Assembly (NCBI GenBank): GCA_965602635.1
Contig: CBFCZU010000001.1
Coordinates: 9,402-73,401 of the forward strand
From: CBFCZU01 sp965602635
GTDB taxonomy: Bacteria > Planctomycetota > Phycisphaerae > SM23-33
Reading direction: 5' to 3'
Length of the DNA stretch: 64,000 nt
A program made the position numbers and the translations under genes. Shown here piece after piece: positions 9,396 to 16,064 of the stretch. The notes under the pieces were generated by a model, which saw only the letters and a program-made list of their open reading frames with translations, had not been told where the DNA came from and did no database searches. How positions within the stretch are numbered: the first letter of the stretch is position 1; each line of letters begins with the position of its first letter.

Positions 9396-10510
9396 TTCAC
9401 CGGCTCCTCTTGACCTGCCTGGCGGCGGCGGCTCTGGCCGCCGGCGAGCGCGGGCCTGCAAGCCGGCCCGCGACGGCCCCGGCCGTGGTCGAGCCCGAGG
9501 CCGCCCGCGCCTTCCGCGCCCTCTGCGCCGCCAAGGCCGCCGCCGCGGAAAAGGCCGGCAACTTCACAGCCGCCGGCAGGGACGAGTGGCTCTTCTTCGG
9601 TCCGGAGCTGCGCCACCTGGGCATCGGGACCTTCTGGGGCGGCGCGGCGGCGAAGGTCTCGCTGGCGTCAAAGAGCGACTGGGCCGACCCGATCGGGGCC
9701 ATCCTCGACTTCAAGGCCCAACTCGACCGCCTGGGCGTCGAGCTGATCTTCCTGCCCGTCCCGCCCAAGGCGATCATCTACCCCGACAAGCTTTCCGATA
9801 AGGTCGCCGTCGGCAAGGACGGGATGCCGCCCCGGCTGGACACGCATCTCCGCGCGTTCTACAGGCTTCTCCGGGCCAGGGGGGTGGACGTCCTGGACCT
9901 GACCGACGAGTTCCGCAGGCAGCGGAAGCGCCTGGGCGGGAAGCGCAAGCTCTACTGCCAGTCTGACACGCACTGGTCGCCGACGGCCTGCTGGGTCGCG
10001 GCCCGGGCCATCCGCCGGCACATCAAGGCGCGACCGTGGTTTGTAAAGCTCGCGCCGAAGAAAGGGCCGTTCTCTTTCTCCGGGCGGAAGATCACCATCC
10101 ACGGCGACCTCTGGCGGATGCTGGGCCGAGAAGCATCCGCCAGGGAGACGCTCACCGCCCGCTACGTCTGGTACACCAATGACAAGGACCGCAAGGGCGT
10201 GCCGGACGACCGGAGCAGCCCCATCCTGCTGCTGGGCGACAGCCACTGCCTGGTCTTCCACGGCGGCAAGGAGATGCACGCCGCGGGCTCGGGCCTGGCC
10301 GATCACCTGGCCTGGGAGGCGCACAGGCCGATAGACGTGCTCGGCGTTCGCGGCTCCGGGGCCACGGCCTCGCGGATCAGCCTCTACCGGCGCGGGCGGC
10401 GCAGCGAGGGCTACCTTGCCGGCAAGAAGCTCATCATCTGGTGCCTGTCGGCCCGCGAATTCACCGAGGCCGACGGGTGGCGAAAGGTGCCGCTGGTCAA
10501 GCCCATGTAG
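9392..10510 (+). CDS. AlgJ/AlgX-like SGNH O-acetyltransferase, secreted
   Basis: A 372-residue protein with a short signal peptide (MIHRLLLTCLAAAALAAGE). The start follows a strong GAGGAGGTGA ribosome site within the end of the previous gene (4-bp overlap). Residues ~60-370 form the SGNH-like domain: AAGRDEWLFFGPEL, QSDTHWSPTACW (D192, H194) and LLLGDSHCLVF (S284), with KKLIIWCLSAREFTE near the C-terminus. It is a second member of the same family as its neighbour but lacks the extra C-terminal domain, so the two may act at different steps or on different sites of the same polymer. Confidence 0.86.
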   Translation: MIHRLLLTCLAAAALAAGERGPASRPATAPAVVEPEAARAFRALCAAKAAAAEKAGNFTAAGRDEWLFFGPELRHLGIGTFWGGAAAKVSLASKSDWADPIGAILDFKAQLDRLGVELIFLPVPPKAIIYPDKLSDKVAVGKDGMPPRLDTHLRAFYRLLRARGVDVLDLTDEFRRQRKRLGGKRKLYCQSDTHWSPTACWVAARAIRRHIKARPWFVKLAPKKGPFSFSGRKITIHGDLWRMLGREASARETLTARYVWYTNDKDRKGVPDDRSSPILLLGDSHCLVFHGGKEMHAAGSGLADHLAWEAHRPIDVLGVRGSGATASRISLYRRGRRSEGYLAGKKLIIWCLSAREFTEADGWRKVPLVKPM

Positions 10511-10685
10511 CCGGCAGGCGGGGTGCATTAAGGTTTTGGGGGTACTGACCGCGGTGGCACACCTGCCTGCCGGTCAGGCAGGGGTTTCCAACCTGTGCGC
10601 CTGGACAGCCGGGCGCGTGCACAGGCTACAAGCCTGTGCCACCAGAGCCCCATCCCCAAAACCTTAATGCACCCCCGGCAGGCGG
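10511..10685. repeat. Inverted-repeat element with flanking direct repeats (MITE-like)
   Basis: Perfect 22-bp inverted arms (10520-10541 and 10654-10675, core GTGCATTAAGGTTTTGGGG) enclose ~110 bp. That interior contains a nested imperfect inverted repeat, GTGGCACACCTG... and ...AGCCTGTGCCACC. An 11-bp sequence, CCGGCAGGCGG, occurs directly at both outer edges (10511-10521 and 10675-10685), resembling a target duplication, with 1-2 bp shared with the arms. It codes for nothing and separates the acylation cassette from the next operon; as RNA it would fold into one long hairpin. Confidence 0.7.
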
Positions 10686-10746
10686 TTTGGGCTTGCCTCG
10701 GGCGGCGTCCTGGGGGACAATGTCTGTGAGGGAAAGAGGGCCGGGA

Positions 10747-12453
10747 ATGTCCGCGCGACCTGACAGGAAGAGGCGTGCCAAACGAGGCCCGTCGCGCGTC
10801 CAGGCCGCCCTTCGACGGGCCCGCGTGCGTTGGGGGCTGAACCTGTTGCTCCAACACGCGGCCGTGGGTCTGCTGGCGGCCGGGCTGGCGGTCGCCTTGG
10901 CCGTCGCGGCCGAGCGGACGATGGCCGTCACCGTCGTGAACCTCTGGACGGCCGCCGCCCTTGGCGGGGCGGTCGTCCTGGCCACCGTGGGGTGGTGGTA
11001 TCTGACCTTTCCCAGCCGGATGCGCGTCGCCGTGATGGTCGATGAGCGCCTGGGCCTGCGCGAGCGATTCAGCACAACCCTGGCATTTGCCGGCAGCGCC
11101 GACCCGTTCGCCGAGGCGGCCCGGTCCGAGGCCCGGGGGAAGGCGGCCCGCCTCCGGCTGCGGGAGCGGTTCCCGATACGCCTGTCGCGCCGGTGGGCGC
11201 TGACGGCCACGGCGTGGGCGATCGCCGCGGCGGTCATCGCCTTCCTGCCGACGATGGACCTGCTGGGCAGCCTGGCGCAGCGACTCCGCCAGGAGCAGCG
11301 GCAGACCCAGCTCTCCGAGGCCCGCGCCGAGGTCCGCCAAGCGGCCCAGGCCGTCCAGGCGAAGGTCGGCGAGCTGGGCGACGCCGAACTCACTGAGGAC
11401 CTGGCGGGCCTGGAACGGATCGAGGCCGCCCAGGGCAGCGACGTCCGCCGCCAGGCCATCCGCAAGCTCGGCGATCTCTCCGAGCTGCTCAAGAAGAAGC
11501 TCTCCGCCGATGAGCTGGCGGCGACCCATGCAATGCGGCAGATGCTCAAGGGCCTGCGCGGCTCCCGCGAGGCGCTGTCCCGCGAGCTGAGCAGGGCCCT
11601 TGCCAAGGGAGACTTCGCCGCCGCGGCCGAGATGGTCAAACAGCTCCAGAAGAAGCTCGCCGAAGGCAAGCTGTCTGACCAGGAGGCCCAGGCCATGGCC
11701 AAGCAGTTGGCCGATCTCGGCAAGCAGCTTGACGACTTGGCCGAGAAGCAGAAGGAGGCCGAGAAGCTCCTCGAGCAGGAGGGGCTGGACAAGAAGCTCG
11801 CGAAGATGGGCCAGAAGGACTTGCGGCAGGCGCTCAAGGACAAGGGGCTCAGCGACGAGGAGATCGAGAAGCTGATGCGCAAACTCGCCGCCTGCAAGGC
11901 TGCCTGTGAGAACTGCCGCGGCCTGGCCGAGGCCCTCGCCGGGGCGGGCGAGGGCATGACGCTGACGCCCGAGGAGCTCGCCGAGCTGCTCGACCGGCTC
12001 GAGGAGCTTGATGCGGTCGCCGGCAAGCTGGAGGCGGCCCAGGACTCGCTGGAGGAGATCGAGCGTGCAATCGCACTGCTGGGCGAGGGCGACTGCGAGG
12101 GGGGGGGGGCCGGCGACTGGCGGCCGGGGCTGGCTCTGGTGCAGGGCCGGGGCACCGGCGGGCCCGGCCGAGGGGCCGGTCCTCGCAAGGAGGACCCCAG
12201 CGGCCTGACGGGCACGAAGGCGACTCGCAGCCCCTCCCAGACCGGCAAGGGCAAGATCATCGCCGCCTCGTACTTCAAAGGCCGGCAGGTCAAGGGGGAG
12301 TCGAAGAAGGACTTCGCCAGGGTCGCCCAGGCAGCCAGGGACCGGGCCGCCGACGCCATCGACGAGAACAAGATTCCCCGGAAGTACGCCCCGGCCGTGA
12401 AGGACTATTTCGACAAGTTCAATAGGTCCGGCGGCCGAGAGAAGCCGCAGTGA
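10747..12453 (+). CDS. Membrane-anchored coiled-coil protein (DUF4175-like layout)
   Basis: About 568 residues from the ATG at 10747, which has AGAGGG 6 bases upstream; the ATG at 10720 with GGGGGA is an alternative. There are two hydrophobic helices near the N-terminus (about residues 35-80) and a third near 150-170. A very long, charged, helical stretch of Lys/Glu/Leu-rich heptads follows (about residues 185-450), and then a Gly-rich linker and a basic C-terminal domain (KGKIIAASYFKGRQVKGESKK). Proteins of this layout often accompany MoxR/vWA genes in planctomycetes, as here. No enzymatic motif is visible. The Gly-rich linker is encoded across an 11-base G run, which could slip. The name is based on architecture only. 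Confidence 0.65.
   Translation: MSARPDRKRRAKRGPSRVQAALRRARVRWGLNLLLQHAAVGLLAAGLAVALAVAAERTMAVTVVNLWTAAALGGAVVLATVGWWYLTFPSRMRVAVMVDERLGLRERFSTTLAFAGSADPFAEAARSEARGKAARLRLRERFPIRLSRRWALTATAWAIAAAVIAFLPTMDLLGSLAQRLRQEQRQTQLSEARAEVRQAAQAVQAKVGELGDAELTEDLAGLERIEAAQGSDVRRQAIRKLGDLSELLKKKLSADELAATHAMRQMLKGLRGSREALSRELSRALAKGDFAAAAEMVKQLQKKLAEGKLSDQEAQAMAKQLADLGKQLDDLAEKQKEAEKLLEQEGLDKKLAKMGQKDLRQALKDKGLSDEEIEKLMRKLAACKAACENCRGLAEALAGAGEGMTLTPEELAELLDRLEELDAVAGKLEAAQDSLEEIERAIALLGEGDCEGGGAGDWRPGLALVQGRGTGGPGRGAGPRKEDPSGLTGTKATRSPSQTGKGKIIAASYFKGRQVKGESKKDFARVAQAARDRAADAIDENKIPRKYAPAVKDYFDKFNRSGGREKPQ
12099..12109 (+). repeat. G11 homopolymer within a coding region
   Basis: Eleven consecutive G bases lie in the Gly-rich linker of the coiled-coil membrane protein. 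A gain or loss of one base would shift the frame and remove the ~110-residue C-terminal domain. The frame is intact as given. Confidence 0.85.
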
Positions 12454-12503
12454 CACCCCAGGCCCGCCCTGCCGGGCCCAGCCATCCGCCGGAGGTCCGA
12501 TCA

Positions 12504-13511
12504 ATGAGATTACCGGCATTACTGGCGTGTCTGCTGGCAGCGGGGGCCGTCTCCTGCGGCGGCAAGGACAAGGACCGGGACCGGCAGGTGGTGCTTTACT
12601 GCTCCGTGGATCAGGCGATCGCCGAGCCGATCGTCGCCGAGTTCGAGAAGCGCACGGGCATCGAAGTGCTTGCCCGCTACGACACCGAGCAGAGCAAGAC
12701 GGTGGGGCTGGTGGCGAAGATCCGGGCCGAGGCCGGCAGTCCCGCCGCCGACGTGTTCTGGTCCAACGAGGTCTTCCACACCGTCCGTCTTGCCGGCGAG
12801 GGGCTGCTGGCCCGGTACGACGGCGAGGGTGTCCGCGACTGGCCCCGGCGGTTCGCCGACCCGAAGGGGCGCTGGCACGGGTTCGCCCTGCGTTGGCGTG
12901 TGATCGGCTATCACACCGCCCGTGTCTCGGCCGACGATGCCCCCAAGAGCCTTGAGGAATTGCGCGACCCGCGGTGGAAGGGGAATATCGCCATGGCCCG
13001 ACCGGCGTTCGGCACCACCGGCGGCGACGTGGCCAGTTGGTTCGCCCGCTACGGCCCGGAGCAGGCCCGGGAGATCCTTCGCTCGCTCAAGGCCAACGGC
13101 GTGCGCATGGTTGACGGCAACAGCACGGCCGTGCGCATGGTCGCCACCGGCCAGGCGCTCGTCTGCATGACCGACACCGACGACGTGTACGCCGCCCAGC
13201 GCAGGGGCTGGCCCGTCGCCATGAACCCGCTCGACCAGGGCGGGCGCGGCGCCCTGTCGATCCCCAACACCGCCGCCCTCGTAAAGGGCGGGCCGAACCC
13301 GGCAACCGCCCGCGAGCTGATGGCCTTCCTGCTGAGCGAGGACGTCGAGGAGATGCTCGCCGCCAGCGATTCGCACAACATGCCCATCCGCCCCGCGCTG
13401 GCCAAGCGCTTCGCCGCCTACGCCGTCGGCAAGACGCTGGACATGAGCTACGAGCGGGTGGCCGAAGAGCTGCCCCGGGCCATCCGCGAAGCCGGGGAGA
13501 TCCTCCCCTGA
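12504..13511 (+). CDS. Fe(3+)/2-aminoethylphosphonate-type ABC substrate-binding lipoprotein
   Basis: A 335-residue protein. The ATG at 12504 is preceded by GGAGG 8 bases upstream. The N-terminus is a lipoprotein signal (LLACLLAAGAVSCGGKDK). The rest matches the type-2 periplasmic binding fold of the FbpA/AfuA group: VVLYCSVDQAIAEPIVAEFEKRTGIEV at the start, ADVFWSNEVFHT, LRDPRWKGNIAMARPAFGTT and VCMTDTDDVYAAQRRG. It would capture an anionic or iron ligand and hand it to the fused permease encoded next. The predicted metal ligands are not the classical Tyr pair of FbpA, so the ligand is unknown. The gene sits inside a MoxR/vWA operon, which is unusual for an ABC importer. Confidence 0.85.
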   Translation: MRLPALLACLLAAGAVSCGGKDKDRDRQVVLYCSVDQAIAEPIVAEFEKRTGIEVLARYDTEQSKTVGLVAKIRAEAGSPAADVFWSNEVFHTVRLAGEGLLARYDGEGVRDWPRRFADPKGRWHGFALRWRVIGYHTARVSADDAPKSLEELRDPRWKGNIAMARPAFGTTGGDVASWFARYGPEQAREILRSLKANGVRMVDGNSTAVRMVATGQALVCMTDTDDVYAAQRRGWPVAMNPLDQGGRGALSIPNTAALVKGGPNPATARELMAFLLSEDVEEMLAASDSHNMPIRPALAKRFAAYAVGKTLDMSYERVAEELPRAIREAGEILP

Positions 13512-13570
13512 TCCGTTCGGCGTCGCCAGCCCGGCAGCGGCACCTGGGCCCCACGGGCGGCCTGGCGGGA

Positions 13571-16045
13571 ATGCTGCTGGCGGGCGCGGGACTAGCGGGA
13601 TGGCTGGCGGTGATCGTGGTCCCGCTGGGGTTCCTGTTCATCTCATCCTTCTCCGGTCCCTCGGCGGGCGCAGCCGCCTGGCCGGTGGGGCGGATCGCCG
13701 CCTTGACGGGCCGTTCCTTTGCCCTGGCCGGGGGAATCGCCGCACTGGCGGTCGTGCTGGGATACCTGCCCGGCAGGTGCCTGGGAACCACCCGCCGACC
13801 GGGGTTGATGCTCGCCCTGATCCTCGCGCCGCTGCTGCTGCCCCGATACGTCGCGTATTACGCATGGTGGCTGCCGCTGAGCCCGACCACGGCGATCGGC
13901 AGGTTCCTGGCCCAGCACGGCGAGCTGTCGCGGTTCGTCCACGGCGCAACGACCTGGATGGCGCTGGTGCTGTGGTTCTGGCCCCTGGCGGCTCTGCTGA
14001 TCGGGCAGGGCTGGCGGGGGATGGACGAGGAGGTCCTCCAGAGCGCCCGCCTCGAGGCCGGCAAGGCCAGGCGCTTCGCCCGGGTGACCCTGCCGCTGCT
14101 GGCGCCCTCGCTGGTGCTGGCATTCGGAGTGTGCCTGGTGCTGGCGCTGTCGGAGCTGGGGACGTTCGACCTCGCCGGCATCGAGACCCTCGGCACGAAG
14201 ATCGGGCTGGAGCTGGCGCGGACCTACCAGTTGACCGGCTCGGCCGCCGCCACTGCCCGGGCGGGCGCGCCGCTGACGGTCGTGGCCCTGGTGGTGGGGA
14301 TCGCCCTGTCCCGGCGGCTGCGGGGCGAGTCGGTTCAGCCGCCCGCGGGCCCGCCAAGGGCGCCGCTGCCGGCCGCCGGGCGGGTCGTCGTCGCGCTGCT
14401 GGTGGGGCTGTCGGTTCTCGGGCCGCTGGGACTGCTCGTCGGGCACGTCAGCGAAGCGGGCCCCTACAGGGACTTCTGGCGACTGCACTCCGACGAGGTG
14501 GGCTGGTCGCTGATCACCGCCGCCGCCGCGGCAGGCCTGGCCCTGGTCATCGCGGCGGGTGCGCTGCTCAGCCGTGGCCGGGGGAGACTGGGCAGCTGGC
14601 TGTCGGGGGCGGTCTATTCCACTATCTTCCTGGCAATGTTCCTGCCCGGGGCGCTGATCGGCATCTCGCTGCTCCGCCTGGCCTCGTCCGCGGGCCTCCC
14701 GGCGAGCATCCGCGGCGGGTGGTACTTCGTCTCGCTCGGGCAGGCGGCGCGGTTCGCCGGGCTGGCCCTCATCGTCCTGCAACTGGCGCGGGACAGCCGC
14801 GACAGACACCTGGCGGAGATGGCCTCGACTGACGGGGCCTCCGCCGTGCAGCGCTGGCGGTACGTGCACCTTCCGCGTGTCTGGCCGACCGCGGTCGCCG
14901 CCTTCGTGCTCGTGGCCATGTTCAGCATGACGGAGCTTGCCGCCACCATGGTCCTGCTGCCGGCCGGGGTGCCGAACTTCGCCCAGAGCCTGCTCAACCA
15001 GATGCACTACCTCCGCGATCAGCAGGTGATCGCCTCCTGCCTGGCGCTGGTGGGCGTTTACGCGGCGCTGGCGGGGCTGATTGCCGGCCTGGTCTGGCTC
15101 ATCCGCGCCCGCCCGGGGCGTCTGGTGGCGGTTGTGGCCCTGGCGGCGCTGGCGGTGGGCGGGTGCGAGTCGAAGCCCTCCGACAAGGGCTCGGCGAAGG
15201 TCCTGGGCGTCATCGGCCGCAGCGGCCCCGGCGACGGCGAGTTCATCTACCCCCGCGCCATCGACCTGGCCGGCGACGGGACAATCTACGTGGCGGACAA
15301 GACAGGGCGGATTCAGCGTCTCAGCCGCGACGGCCGGGCGCTGGCGGTCTTTCGGATGCCGCAGGTCCAGGCCGGCAAGACCACGGGCATCAGCCTCGGG
15401 CCCGACGGCAACCTCTACGTCGCCGACACGCACTACCACCGAGTGGTGGTCTTATCGCCGGCCGGGAAGATCGTCCGCGAGTTCGGCAGCTTCGGCACCG
15501 GCGGCGGGCAGTTCGTCTATCCGACCGACGTGGCCTTCGCGCCCGACGGGCGCATCTTCGTCAGCGAGTACGGCGGCAACGACCGGGTCAGCGTGTTCAC
15601 CGCCGCCGGCGAGTTCCTCTCCAACTTCGGCTCGCGCGGGGGCGGCGCCGGCGAGCTGTCGCGCCCGTCCGCGCTGTGCGTGGACAGCTCGGCGGGGGTG
15701 CTCTACGTCGCCGACGCGTGCAATCATCGCATCGCCCGGTACAATCTTGACGGCCGGTTGCTGGGGTACATGGCCTCGGCCGGGCAGGGGAGGGGTCAAC
15801 TGCGGTATCCTTACGACCTGGCGCTGCTGCCCGACGGGCGGCTGCTGGTGTGCGAGTACGGCAACAACCGCATTCAATTGTTCAGCCGGGGCGGCGAGTC
15901 GCTGGGCGTCTTCGGCGGACCCGGGCGGCGGCTGGGGCAACTGGCATACCCCTGGGCAGTGGCCGCCGACGCCGCCGGCCGCGTGTACGTCGTAGATGCC
16001 GGCAACGATCGCGTGCAGATATGGGACAACCTCCGACCATACTGA
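13571..16045 (+). CDS. Fused dual ABC permease plus C-terminal NHL beta-propeller
   Basis: An 824-residue protein. Residues 1-~520 form a two-unit iron-type importer permease with about 12 helices and two EAA loops (VLQSARLEAGKARRFARVTL; LAEMASTDGASAVQRW). Residues ~535-824 form six NHL repeats (for example DGNLYVADTHYHRVVVLSPAG, DGRIFVSEYGGNDRVSVF). Between them is LVAVVALAALAVGGCESK, which looks like the signal and lipobox of a separate lipoprotein (C532), so two genes seem to have fused in frame with no stop between. It follows the binding-protein gene by 59 bp; no ABC ATPase for the importer lies next to it. The start is uncertain, since the open frame extends upstream without a good start codon. 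Confidence 0.82.
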   Translation: MLLAGAGLAGWLAVIVVPLGFLFISSFSGPSAGAAAWPVGRIAALTGRSFALAGGIAALAVVLGYLPGRCLGTTRRPGLMLALILAPLLLPRYVAYYAWWLPLSPTTAIGRFLAQHGELSRFVHGATTWMALVLWFWPLAALLIGQGWRGMDEEVLQSARLEAGKARRFARVTLPLLAPSLVLAFGVCLVLALSELGTFDLAGIETLGTKIGLELARTYQLTGSAAATARAGAPLTVVALVVGIALSRRLRGESVQPPAGPPRAPLPAAGRVVVALLVGLSVLGPLGLLVGHVSEAGPYRDFWRLHSDEVGWSLITAAAAAGLALVIAAGALLSRGRGRLGSWLSGAVYSTIFLAMFLPGALIGISLLRLASSAGLPASIRGGWYFVSLGQAARFAGLALIVLQLARDSRDRHLAEMASTDGASAVQRWRYVHLPRVWPTAVAAFVLVAMFSMTELAATMVLLPAGVPNFAQSLLNQMHYLRDQQVIASCLALVGVYAALAGLIAGLVWLIRARPGRLVAVVALAALAVGGCESKPSDKGSAKVLGVIGRSGPGDGEFIYPRAIDLAGDGTIYVADKTGRIQRLSRDGRALAVFRMPQVQAGKTTGISLGPDGNLYVADTHYHRVVVLSPAGKIVREFGSFGTGGGQFVYPTDVAFAPDGRIFVSEYGGNDRVSVFTAAGEFLSNFGSRGGGAGELSRPSALCVDSSAGVLYVADACNHRIARYNLDGRLLGYMASAGQGRGQLRYPYDLALLPDGRLLVCEYGNNRIQLFSRGGESLGVFGGPGRRLGQLAYPWAVAADAAGRVYVVDAGNDRVQIWDNLRPY

Positions 16046-16064
16046 AGATGAGCTGGAGTCGCCC

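Noticed and set aside
6795..9461. 888-codon open frame on the minus strand opposite the acylation genes
   Set aside because: Composition is Arg/Gly/Pro/His-rich with no domain; it is an antisense shadow of the MBOAT and AlgJ-like genes, whose motifs are unambiguous.
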